64,000 bases of DNA, taken from assembly GCF_002101785.1 (NCBI RefSeq), contig NZ_LQPJ01000121.1:78962-142961 (forward strand), read 5' to 3'. Position numbers and translations under genes: made by a program. Positions 15,824-23,536 of the stretch are shown piece after piece. Under the pieces are notes generated by a model. That model made no database searches and was not told where the DNA came from. It saw only the letters and a list, made by a program, of their open reading frames with translations. Positions within the stretch are counted from its first letter, which is position 1, and every line of letters begins with the position of its first letter. The stretch comes from Mycobacterium palustre. GTDB taxonomy: Bacteria; Actinomycetota; Actinomycetes; Mycobacteriales; Mycobacteriaceae.

Positions 15824-18364
15824 TCACTCGACGCTGAGGGCCTCGATGATGTTCAGGCGCGCCGCGCGGCGCGCGGGCGGCACGGAGCCGAGCAGGCTGA
15901 TCGCCAGCGCTCCGACGGTGAAGACCAGCGCCATCGGGCTGGGCCGGAACGTGACCTGGAAGTTCATCATGTCCCCGCTCACCAGGCTGAACAGCCACTG
16001 GTCCGTCAGCCCGAAGGCCAGGCCCAGCGCGCCGCCGATCACACCGATGCCCGCCGCCTCGGCCAGCACCATCCGCAACGTGAACCGGCGGCTGGAACCC
16101 ATCGCCCGCAGCACGCCGATCTCCCGGCGCCGCTCGAGCACGGACAGCGTCAGCGTGTTGAGCAGCGCCACCGCCGCCACGAACACGACGATGATCCAGA
16201 CCGCGTCGGCGATGAACATGCTTTGGTGCATCGGCGCCTCCAGCCCGGCCAGCTTGGCGCGACCGTCGTAGACGTAGGTCGGCGCCGGCACCGCCGCCCG
16301 CACGTCGGCCAGCAACCGGTGCGGATCGACGCCCGGCGCGGCGGCGAGCTCGAGCGTGGTGGCCAGCGGACGGTCGTACCACGCACGCAGCTGGTCGAGG
16401 CCCATCCCCACTGTGCCGATGACCGTCGAGAAATACGGCACCAGCGCCAGGACGGTCGCCTGCCGCACGCCGTGGGGCGTTTGCATCCGCAACTGCTCGC
16501 CGACCCGGACGCGCAGCGTCTTGCCCAGGTTCTGCGACAGCACCACGCCCCGGCCGGCGATCACTTCGTCGCGCACGCGGTCGTCGAGCGCACGGAACAG
16601 CGGATCGGCGGTACCGGCGGAAAACCCGTCGAGCATGACGCGGGTGCCGCCCACTTCGGCGAACCCGGCGGCGCCCGCGGTGACGCGCCGGACCCCCGGC
16701 AGCGCGGCCAGCTTGTCGGAAAGCCCTTGCGGCAGAGCGTCAGTCGGGTAGCTGTCCGGCGGATTCGCGCTCACCCACACCGGCACCTCGGCGGCCGGGG
16801 CGAAGATGCGCCGCGCCGAGGAGATCATGTCGGTGTTGGTTCCGGTGATGGTGACGGTGGTGACCACCGCGATGAGCACCGTCATCACCGTCGCCCACAC
16901 CCGGCGCGGCGCCCGCTCGATGGTCGCCGCGGCGAGCGCCCCGACGGAACCGAACAGTCTTGCCGTCGCGGCCGTGGCCTTGACGATGGGCACGGTGAGC
17001 GCGAAGCCGAGCGCTATCTCGGCGGAGAACACCGCCGCCATCGCGACGAAGGCCACCACGCCCCGCTGCCGCAACACCAGCGCGACCGCGGCCGCGAGAA
17101 CGACGACGGCGGCGATCCCGCACGTGACCCGCAGCCAGCGCGGCACCCGATCCGCCGCCGAAACCCCCACGGGGGCAAGGGCCTCGATCGGCGCGACCTT
17201 ATACACCTGGCGCGCGGCCATCGCCGAGGCGACCACGCTGGTGAACGCGGTCGCCGCGACGGCCACCGGTATGGCGTAGCCGGGCAGCCAGTACTCGATG
17301 CGGGCCTCCAGCCCTTGCGTCATCGCCGGCGGCAACCGCCCGATGGCGATGCGGCCCAACAGGATTCCAAGACCCGCGCCGATGGCCCCGCCGAGGACGC
17401 CGAGGACCGCGGCCTCGGCGAGCAGGTCGAGGACGATCGTGGTGCGCCGGCCGCCGATGGCGCGCAGCAACGAGATGACCGGCCGGCGCTGGGTGATCGC
17501 CATCGTCATGGTGGTGTAGATCAGGAACGCGCCGACCATCAGCGCGACCATGGCGCCCATCAGCGCCATGTAGTTCATCAGCTTCACGCCGTCACCGGCC
17601 CGGGTCGCCCGCATGCTGGGCTCGGCGACGATCGCCCGGCCGTTCACCGCGGCGGTGACCGCGGCGCGCACCTGGGCCACGTCCGCGCCGGGTTTGGTGG
17701 TGATCAGGATCGAGTCGAGCTGGCCCCGCCGCCCGGTGGCGTTCTGCGCCAAGGCAAGTGGGGCCAGGACGTAGTGGCCGCCGTTGAGCGCGGCGACCTG
17801 TTTGCCGGTGAGCACCTCGCCGACGGTGACCGTCGCGGAGCCGAGTTGGAATGTCTCGCCCTTGGCGTGGCCGACGCCCGGCCCGACGCGCACGGCGTTC
17901 GGCGCGCCGGGTGGTCCGGACGGGGCCGCCGGTTGCCCCGCGGCGCCGTTTTGCATTCCATTTTTGTTCAAGGCGTCCTTCAGGGCGCCGCCCAGCGCGG
18001 CGAGGCGGTCGTCGGCGCCGAACAGCAGGACCGGCGCCGACGACGTGGCCGCCGACGTCCGGATCATCGGTGCGGCGGTGGCGACCCCCGGTACGGCGGC
18101 CACGTCGGCGGTGATGGTGTCGGGGAATCCGGCATCGGTGATGCCCGACACCTCGAGGGAGGCGATGCCCGCGACGCCGTCGGCGAGTCGGTTCACCGAT
18201 CCGGTGATCGACCCGAATATGCCGAACACCGCGACCAGATACATCGCCGAGACCGCCATGACGGCGATCGAGGCGATCGTGCGCCGGCCGTGCACGGCGA
18301 GCTCACGCAGGCTGAACAGGCGCAGCCGGCTGGCCGCGGCCCCGATCGCGGAGCCGGGTCTCAC
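15824..18364 (-). CDS. MacB/FtsX-type ABC transporter permease (two FtsX domains)
   Basis: 846 residues from GTG 18364, overlapping the ATPase gene stop by GTGA. An N-terminal helix (TIASIAVMAVSAMYLVAVFG) is followed by an extracytoplasmic domain (about 50-235), then a block of three helices typical of FtsX (MNYMALMGAMVALMVGAFLI, VLGVLGGAIGAGLGILLG, IPVAVAATAFTSVVASAMAA). A middle helix, a second large extracytoplasmic domain and a second FtsX block (IADAVWIIVVFVAAVALLNT to ALAISLLGSVPPARRAARLN) follow. The double layout and length resemble Rv0987 of the Rv0986-Rv0987 system. Such permeases use ATP mechanically to extract or export lipids, lipoproteins or peptides. The cargo is unknown. Confidence 0.85.
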   Translation of the reverse strand: MRPGSAIGAAASRLRLFSLRELAVHGRRTIASIAVMAVSAMYLVAVFGIFGSITGSVNRLADGVAGIASLEVSGITDAGFPDTITADVAAVPGVATAAPMIRTSAATSSAPVLLFGADDRLAALGGALKDALNKNGMQNGAAGQPAAPSGPPGAPNAVRVGPGVGHAKGETFQLGSATVTVGEVLTGKQVAALNGGHYVLAPLALAQNATGRRGQLDSILITTKPGADVAQVRAAVTAAVNGRAIVAEPSMRATRAGDGVKLMNYMALMGAMVALMVGAFLIYTTMTMAITQRRPVISLLRAIGGRRTTIVLDLLAEAAVLGVLGGAIGAGLGILLGRIAIGRLPPAMTQGLEARIEYWLPGYAIPVAVAATAFTSVVASAMAARQVYKVAPIEALAPVGVSAADRVPRWLRVTCGIAAVVVLAAAVALVLRQRGVVAFVAMAAVFSAEIALGFALTVPIVKATAATARLFGSVGALAAATIERAPRRVWATVMTVLIAVVTTVTITGTNTDMISSARRIFAPAAEVPVWVSANPPDSYPTDALPQGLSDKLAALPGVRRVTAGAAGFAEVGGTRVMLDGFSAGTADPLFRALDDRVRDEVIAGRGVVLSQNLGKTLRVRVGEQLRMQTPHGVRQATVLALVPYFSTVIGTVGMGLDQLRAWYDRPLATTLELAAAPGVDPHRLLADVRAAVPAPTYVYDGRAKLAGLEAPMHQSMFIADAVWIIVVFVAAVALLNTLTLSVLERRREIGVLRAMGSSRRFTLRMVLAEAAGIGVIGGALGLAFGLTDQWLFSLVSGDMMNFQVTFRPSPMALVFTVGALAISLLGSVPPARRAARLNIIEALSVE

Positions 18365-19104
18365 ACCAGGACCCGCGCCGGCGCGTCGGAGCCGATCCGG
18401 CCGTCTTGCAGCGTGACGACCCGGTCGGTCGCTTCGGCGGCCGCGGCGTTGTGGGTGACCATCACGACCAGCCGGCCGCGGCCCGGTTCGTGGGCCACCT
18501 CGGAAAGCAGCGCCAGGATCGACGAGCCCGTCGCGGAATCGAGGTTCCCGGTTGGTTCGTCGGCGAGGATCAGCGGCGGGTCCATCATCAGCGCCCGCGC
18601 CACGGCGACCCGCTGCATCTGTCCGCCGGACAGCTCGGCGGGTCGGTGTTCGGTCCGGTTGCCGAGCCCAACCCGCTCCAGCAGCCGGATCGCGTCCGGC
18701 TTGACCTTGCCCAGCCGGACGCCGTCGAGCAGCTTGGGCACCGCGACGTTCTCCCACGCCGACAGCGTCGGCAACAGGTTGAAGAACTGGAAGATGAAGC
18801 CCACGCGATGGTGGCGGAACGCCGACTGCTGCTCGTCGCTGAGGCGGCCGATCTCGTCGCCGTCGAATTCGATGGAGCCCGAGTCGGGGGAGTCCAGCGC
18901 GCCGAGCAGATGCAGCAGCGTGCTTTTGCCCGCGCCGGAGGGGCCGACGATCGCCAGGAACTGCCCGCCCTCGAGCCGCAGGCTGATCCCGTCGAGGGCT
19001 CGCACGGATTGACCCCCGATGCGGTATTCGCGCACCACGTCGCGAAGTTCGATGGTCAAGAGTTTGTGCTTGGCGGCACTGCAGGTCTCGACGCGTCCGA
19101 ACAT
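18361..19104 (-). CDS. ABC transporter ATP-binding protein (MacB/LolD-like)
   Basis: 247 residues from ATG 19104, with GGGAGGG just upstream. Walker A is VGPSGAGKSTLLH. The Q-loop lies in VGFIFQFFNLLPTLS, the signature is ELSGGQMQRVAVARAL, and Walker B is LILADEPTGNLDS followed by the H-loop in VMVTHN. The QFFNLLPTLSAWENV sequence and DEPTGNLD are characteristic of the LolD/MacB subfamily serving FtsX-type permeases. The gene overlaps the permease start by GTGA, so the ATPase and permease should be made in balance. Length is similar to Rv0986 (248 residues). The open frame upstream of 19104 is not conserved in character and was not included. Confidence 0.92.
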   Translation of the reverse strand: MFGRVETCSAAKHKLLTIELRDVVREYRIGGQSVRALDGISLRLEGGQFLAIVGPSGAGKSTLLHLLGALDSPDSGSIEFDGDEIGRLSDEQQSAFRHHRVGFIFQFFNLLPTLSAWENVAVPKLLDGVRLGKVKPDAIRLLERVGLGNRTEHRPAELSGGQMQRVAVARALMMDPPLILADEPTGNLDSATGSSILALLSEVAHEPGRGRLVVMVTHNAAAAEATDRVVTLQDGRIGSDAPARVLV

Positions 19105-19258
19105 GACCCTCCCGCCCGTCAGCACTCCTCGGCGCGGGACCGCCCCCCGCCGGTCGCCGCTACCGGGATAACGAGGGCACGCCGCTCCCGGTTCATCGAG
19201 CCGCTTTCGGGGCTGGCCCGTTACGCTTTTCCCCTGGACCGCAGGAGGGCGCTTGACC

Positions 19259-20044
19259 ATGCAACCGAACCCGCTCGACCCAGTCGCCAGCGAACGGCTC
19301 TCGCATGCCGGCAAGGTATTCACATCCGATCTGTCCATCAACGAGTTCGCTTTGCTGCACGGCGCCGGATTCGAGCCGATCGAGCTGGTGATGGGCGTGT
19401 CGGTCTATCATGTGGGCTACCAGTTCACCGGCATCCGGCAGCAATCCGAGCTGCCCGTGCTCACCGACGCGACGTATCGGGCGCGCTGGAACGCGATGTC
19501 ACGGATGCAGGCCGAGGCCGATGCGCTGGGCGCCGACGGGGTGGTCGGCGTCCGCCTGGAGTGGCGTCATCAAGGGGAGGGCGAGCACCTCGAGTTCATC
19601 GCGGTCGGCACCGCGGTGCGCTACACCCCCAAGCCGGGGGCGTATCGGCGCCCCAACGGGCAGGCGTTCACCAGCCACCTGTCCGGCCAGGACCTCACCA
19701 CGCTGCTGCGGTCCGGCTACGCGCCGGTCGCGTTCGTGATGGGAAACTGCGTGTTTCACGTTGCGGTGCAAGGGTTCATGGCGATGCTCAAGCAGGCGGG
19801 TCGCAACACCGAGATGCCGCAATGGACCCAGGGCAGCTACCAGGCTCGCGAGTTGGCGATGTCGCGCATGCAAAGCGAAGCCGAGCGAGACGGCGGAAAC
19901 GGCGTCGTCGGTGTGCATTTCGCCATCTCCAACTATGCGTGGGGACACCACACGGTGGAGTTCTACGTGGCGGGCACGGCCGTGCGTCGCGGCGGCGAAC
20001 CGCAGACCCTGACGCCGTCGTTCGTCTTGTCGATGAACGATTGA
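19259..20044 (+). CDS. protein with two YbjQ/DUF74-type domains
   Basis: 261 residues from ATG 19259, nine bases after AGGAGGG (TTG 19253 is too close). Two repeats are obvious. GAGFEPIELVMGVSVYHVGY leads to RMQAEADALGADGVVGVRLE and LEFIAVGTAVR (about 35-122). RSGYAPVAFVMGNCVFHVAV leads to RMQSEAERDGGNGVVGVHFA and VEFYVAGTAVR (about 150-245). Each has the R-M-x-x-EA...GA-x-GVVGV core of the YbjQ family, which is annotated as heavy-metal-binding but without proven function. The upstream intergenic region separates it divergently from the ABC ATPase. A one-base stop/start overlap joins it to the next gene. Confidence 0.75.
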   Translation: MQPNPLDPVASERLSHAGKVFTSDLSINEFALLHGAGFEPIELVMGVSVYHVGYQFTGIRQQSELPVLTDATYRARWNAMSRMQAEADALGADGVVGVRLEWRHQGEGEHLEFIAVGTAVRYTPKPGAYRRPNGQAFTSHLSGQDLTTLLRSGYAPVAFVMGNCVFHVAVQGFMAMLKQAGRNTEMPQWTQGSYQARELAMSRMQSEAERDGGNGVVGVHFAISNYAWGHHTVEFYVAGTAVRRGGEPQTLTPSFVLSMND

Positions 20045-20415
20045 TGACCGGGTTCGACCACGAGCGCGTCAGCCGGGCCGTCGGGTCGGCCCTCGCGGGG
20101 CACGGCGGAGTCGGGTTGGTGGTCAAGGTCTTTGGCGCCGTACCGGGGGTGATCGTCGTCCCGGCGCGGCGGGGTTTCTTCCGCTCGCAGCCGGAGCGGA
20201 TCCAGATCGGTGACTGGCGGTACGAGGTTGCGCCCGACGGCCGGCTGAGCGCGGCGCACGTGGTCAACGGGATCGTGCTCGCCCAGGAGGTCCTCGCCGC
20301 TGGGGCCGTCGGCCCGCACATCGCCCGGGCGCTGGGGCAGCTGGTGAGCGGCTACGGCCCGACGATCGTTCCCAACATCGAGGCGGCGCTTGAGGTTCTC
20401 GAGACCGGCGCCTGA
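20044..20415 (+). CDS. conserved hypothetical protein, DUF5073-like
   Basis: 123 residues starting at ATG 20044, which shares its A with the preceding stop (TGATG). A small alpha/beta protein without signal peptide or membrane helix: RVSRAVGSALAGHGGVGLVV, PGVIVVPARRGFFRSQPERI, then WRYEVAPDGRLSAAHVVNGI and a helical end GPHIARALGQLVSGYGPTIV. It resembles a mycobacterial family of unknown function that often travels with YbjQ-domain genes. The coupling suggests the two products act together. No catalytic motif is visible. Confidence 0.65.
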   Translation: MTGFDHERVSRAVGSALAGHGGVGLVVKVFGAVPGVIVVPARRGFFRSQPERIQIGDWRYEVAPDGRLSAAHVVNGIVLAQEVLAAGAVGPHIARALGQLVSGYGPTIVPNIEAALEVLETGA

Positions 20416-20444
20416 CGCCGCTCGCCGGCGCCGGGCGGTCAAAG

Positions 20445-20480
20445 GCTTAGAGGCAAAGCTTAGAGGCACGGCTCAGAGGC
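20445..20480. repeat. three 13-bp tandem repeats at the cutinase stop codon
   Basis: GCTTAGAGGC at 20445 and 20458, then GCTCAGAGGC at 20471, spaced exactly 13 bp. The last copy contains the cutinase stop codon (TCA on this strand). Short tandem repeats of this kind can vary in copy number between strains. Confidence 0.75.
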
Positions 20481-21150
20481 GGCCCGCGGCGAAGTCGGCG
20501 GCCTGGTCGACCATCCCGGCCTCGACGTACTGCCGGTGCGCGGCCGGGAATCCCGAGCCGGAGCACACCGGATCGTTGGGAACGCACAACTCGAGCGTCT
20601 TGGCCGCGTACTGCGGGCCGATCGTGATCGGCGGCTCGTTGACGATGCTCATGAACTGCGTCGAGGGGGTGCCGAACAGGGTGACCGCGGCGACGTGGTT
20701 GGCGACCTCCGGCGGCATCGGCTGGGGTGGCTCGGCCAGGTTCGCCCCGTCGGGCACCTTATTGGCCGTGACGAAGCCCATCACCGCCGCGCCCTGGGAA
20801 TAGCCGCCGAGGACCATCTTGGTCCGGGGGCAGCCGGCCGCCATGGACTCGACATGATGCCCGGCGTCCGTGATGCCGTCGATCGCGGTGGGGAAATTGA
20901 TGGAGGCCGGGTAGTTCACCGGGTATACGCCGAGCGACTTGCCGCCGACGCGCGAGCGCAGGCTGTCGACGAAGTCCTGGCCGATCCTGCCGACGCCCGG
21001 CGGTTCGTTGGTGCCCCGGGCGAACACCACCTCGACGTCGGGGCACGGCTCGGCCGCCGCGGAAGGAACGGGCGCGATCAGTAACGCCCAAAATGGCGCT
21101 ACGGCAGCACAAATGAGCCTGGCGAGGGGAGACGACTGCACGCTCGGCAT
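20473..21150 (-). CDS. secreted cutinase-family esterase
   Basis: 225 residues from ATG 21150. The Sec signal peptide (LARLICAAVAPFWALLIAPV) is cleaved around SAAA-EPC. The alpha/beta hydrolase core starts with CPDVEVVFARGTNEPPG. The nucleophile is Ser of GGYSQGAAVMGF at about residue 118. The acid and base are expected in VPNDPVCSGSG (Asp) and AAHRQYVEAGM (His). Conserved Cys pairs support disulfides. Mycobacterial cutinase-like proteins (Culp) hydrolyse medium-chain esters or lipids at the cell surface; the substrate here is unknown. The gene converges on the DUF5073-like gene and has three 13-bp repeats at its end. Confidence 0.92.
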   Translation of the reverse strand: MPSVQSSPLARLICAAVAPFWALLIAPVPSAAAEPCPDVEVVFARGTNEPPGVGRIGQDFVDSLRSRVGGKSLGVYPVNYPASINFPTAIDGITDAGHHVESMAAGCPRTKMVLGGYSQGAAVMGFVTANKVPDGANLAEPPQPMPPEVANHVAAVTLFGTPSTQFMSIVNEPPITIGPQYAAKTLELCVPNDPVCSGSGFPAAHRQYVEAGMVDQAADFAAGRL

Positions 21151-21347
21151 TTTGGCACAGACCGATAGCCGCTGCTCGGCGAGCCGCGGCCGGTCCGGCG
21201 CCGGCCGGTTGGGCTTTGCGCCCCGCACGACGCCCGATTGTCGCAGGTCAGCGCGTCGCGTGGGCGGGCTTCAAGCGTCGCGGGCGCGTGCCTCATCCCG
21301 CGGTGACGTGTGACCAAGTCGGTCGCCGGCTGCTGCGCGCCGGTCGG

Positions 21348-21932
21348 TCAGCAAGCTTGCGAGGCGCGCAGGACGAGGGCGACCGCTTCGTCGAGCTGGC
21401 CGGCGATGTCGTCGTAGTTGACGAACCGCGCCGTCATCAGCGCACCGGAGAACATCATCTGCAAGGTCGATTTCACCGCCCGCGGCCACCCGGGGCCCAG
21501 GGCGGCCGCGATGCGCCGGGACACCTCCTCGCCGATCTGCTCGCGCAGCGGCGTGACCGCCGGGTCGTCGGCCATCAGCGCGGCGCCGCAGGCGACGGTC
21601 AGCTCCGGTTCGTCGGCCACCGCCAGGGCCATGTCGCGCAACGTGGCGCTAACGCGGAACTTGGTGGGCTCGTCGACGTCGGTGTGCAGCGGAAGATCCC
21701 GCAGGAAGCGCAGGTAAACCGCGGCCACCAGCGCGCTCTTCGAGGGGAAGTAGGTGTAGGCGCTCGCGGGGGAAACGCCGGCGCGGGTCGCGACCGCCCG
21801 CATCGTCAGGTTGGCGTACGACGACTCCCGAAGTTCTTGCAGTCCGGCGTCGAGCACCTTGCGAATGGTCTGGGCCGGCCGGCGATCCGACCGGCGAGCG
21901 GTGTCGGCGGGGGAAACCGCTTTTCTAGACAC
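21348..21932 (-). CDS. TetR-family transcriptional regulator
   Basis: 194 residues from GTG 21932. The N-terminal helix-turn-helix reads TIRKVLDAGLQELRESSYAN, LTMRAVATRAGVSPASAYTY and FPSKSALVAAVYLRFL. A ligand-binding domain (about 70-194) follows with VACGAALMADDPAVTPLREQ and SGALMTARFVNYDD. This is the pattern of mycobacterial regulators placed near lipid catabolism genes. It is divergent from a methyltransferase and close to the crotonase and the 23.5-32 kb operon, so it may control some of these genes. A direct repeat in the 87-bp gap to the methyltransferase is a candidate binding site. Confidence 0.87.
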   Translation of the reverse strand: MSRKAVSPADTARRSDRRPAQTIRKVLDAGLQELRESSYANLTMRAVATRAGVSPASAYTYFPSKSALVAAVYLRFLRDLPLHTDVDEPTKFRVSATLRDMALAVADEPELTVACGAALMADDPAVTPLREQIGEEVSRRIAAALGPGWPRAVKSTLQMMFSGALMTARFVNYDDIAGQLDEAVALVLRASQAC

Positions 21933-21972
21933 CGGTCCAGTGTAGAAACGTGGCGAACGGCCAACAATTCCG

Positions 21973-22000
21973 TGAACGGGTAACAGAAATGAACGGGTAA
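21973..22000. promoter_or_regulatory. 11-bp direct repeat between TetR and methyltransferase genes
   Basis: TGAACGGGTAA occurs at 21973-21983 and again at 21990-22000, a 17-bp period, in the gap between divergent genes starting at 21932 and 22020. It could be an operator or a small duplication. The second copy is close to the methyltransferase start and may overlap its promoter or leader. Confidence 0.45.
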
Positions 22001-22019
22001 GAGAAAGAGGTGGGCGCCG

Positions 22020-22565
22020 GTGGCCGCGGAGGACAGGCGTCGCTGGGACGAGCGATACGCCGGTGCTGGAGCGCCGCCGCTGGGCGCGATCGGGCCGCCG
22101 GACGTCCTGGCCCGCCACGCGGACGTATTCCCAACGGCGGGACGGGCTCTCGACGTGGCCTGCGGCCCGGGGCTCGCCGCGGTCTGGTTGGCGCGTCGCG
22201 GGCTGAAAGTCGTGGGGCTCGATATCTCGCCGGTGGCCGTCGGCCAGGCGCGCGACTTGGCCCGCCGCGCCGGGGTGGGCGATCGCTGCCGCTTCGACGT
22301 CGTCGACCTCGACGGCGGGTTGCCCGCGGGGCCGCCGGTCGATGTGATCGTGTGCCACCGATTCCGCGACCGCCGCCTCGACCCGGCGATGATCGAGCGG
22401 CTCGCGCCCGGCGGGCTGTTGGCGATCGCCGCCCTCAGCGAGGTGGGGGCGGCGCCGGGACCGTTCCGCGCGGCGCCCGGCGAGCTGCCCGCCGCGTTCG
22501 GCGAACTCCGCCTGGTGGCCGCCGGCGAAGGCGACGGCTGCGCGTGGCTGCTGGCGCGGCGCTGA
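22020..22565 (+). CDS. class I SAM-dependent methyltransferase (TehB-like)
   Basis: 181 residues from GTG 22020. The start RRRWDERYAGAG is typical of TehB/thiopurine-type enzymes. Motif I is ALDVACGPGLAAVWLARRG, followed by VVGLDISPVAVGQARDLARR (acidic residue for SAM ribose), VVDLDGGLPAGPPVDVIVCH (motif IV) and MIERLAPGGLLAIAAL. All SAM-binding elements are present and length is near the family norm. Members detoxify tellurite or methylate small molecules, but the substrate cannot be assigned here. It is divergent from the TetR gene, which may regulate it. Confidence 0.82.
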   Translation: MAAEDRRRWDERYAGAGAPPLGAIGPPDVLARHADVFPTAGRALDVACGPGLAAVWLARRGLKVVGLDISPVAVGQARDLARRAGVGDRCRFDVVDLDGGLPAGPPVDVIVCHRFRDRRLDPAMIERLAPGGLLAIAALSEVGAAPGPFRAAPGELPAAFGELRLVAAGEGDGCAWLLARR

Positions 22566-22687
22566 GCGGGCGCGGGGCGCGTCTTCGAGCCGGCGTCCAG
22601 ATCACGAATTCGCGCCGAAATCGCGCGCCCAGCGCAGGCTCGAAACCCGGTCCCGAAAACCCGGTCCCGAAAGGTAATGTCACGCAG

Positions 22688-23524
22688 ATGGAGCGGCGCG
22701 TGCTCGAAGCGATCATCTATGAACGCGAACCGCCGATTGCGCGGATCATCCTCAACCGGGTGGACAAGGCCAACACCAAGGACGCCGTGTTGGTCACCGA
22801 GGTCGACAATTGTCTGCACGAGGCCGACCGCGACAGCGAGATCAAGGTCGTCATCCTCAAGGCCAACGGCAAGGGCTTCTGCGGCGGGCACGTTGCCCGC
22901 TGGGGCCCGGACGAGAACCCCTACCCGGACTTCGGGAACACCTTCGAGGACCTCTACAAGGGAACCGCCGATCTTTTCTTGTGGCCCACGCTGTACCTGT
23001 GGGAGTTTCCCAAGCCGACGATTTCGCAGATCCACGGCTATTGCATGGGCGGCGGGATCTACCTGGGCCTGCTGACCGATTTCTGCGTGGCGTCCGAAGA
23101 CGCGTATTTCCAGATGCCGCTTGCCCAAAGCCTCGGCGAGCCCGGCGGGCACACCATGATCGAGCCGTGGTTGATGATGAACTGGCACCGCACCATGGAC
23201 TGGCTGCTGCTGGCGCCGACGCTGTCCGCGCAGCAGGCTCTCGACTGGGGGCTGCTCAATCGCGTTGTGCCGCGGGAGGATTTGGAGGACACCGTCGAGG
23301 AGATGGCGCGCAAGATCTCCCAAATCCCGTTGACCACGCTGATGGCGGTGAAGAACAACGTCAAGCGGGCGTGGGAGTTGATGGGGATGCGGGTGCACCT
23401 CCAGGTCAGCCACATCCTGACCAACATGGTGGGCGCCGCCTCCGACGTCCAGGCGCGGCGCGCCGAACTCATGCAGTCGGGGATGAAGCCCCGCGACTTC
23501 GTCGGCCGCGACGAGACTCCTTAG
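22688..23524 (+). CDS. enoyl-CoA hydratase/isomerase (crotonase) family protein
   Basis: 278 residues from ATG 22688. The crotonase core has EVDNCLHEADRDSEIKVVIL, KANGKGFCGGHVARW (first oxyanion-hole strand) and ISQIHGYCMGGGIYLGLLTD (second oxyanion hole). The Glu residues that activate water in classical hydratases (GGCE and P-E-I regions) are not at the usual positions: the sequence reads GGGIYLG and FQMPLAQSLGEPGGHTM. The reaction may therefore be another CoA-ester conversion. It is a close paralogue of the crotonase at 28163 (shared KRAWELMGMRVH). It converges on the flavoprotein gene with 12 bp between stops. Confidence 0.85.
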   Translation: MERRVLEAIIYEREPPIARIILNRVDKANTKDAVLVTEVDNCLHEADRDSEIKVVILKANGKGFCGGHVARWGPDENPYPDFGNTFEDLYKGTADLFLWPTLYLWEFPKPTISQIHGYCMGGGIYLGLLTDFCVASEDAYFQMPLAQSLGEPGGHTMIEPWLMMNWHRTMDWLLLAPTLSAQQALDWGLLNRVVPREDLEDTVEEMARKISQIPLTTLMAVKNNVKRAWELMGMRVHLQVSHILTNMVGAASDVQARRAELMQSGMKPRDFVGRDETP

Positions 23525-23536
23525 CGCGAGCGGGAT

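Noticed and set aside
16223..19012. 929-codon plus-strand frame opposite the ABC permease and ATPase genes
   Set aside because: Composition is Arg/Gly/His-rich shadow sequence; the minus-strand permease and ATPase carry all motifs.
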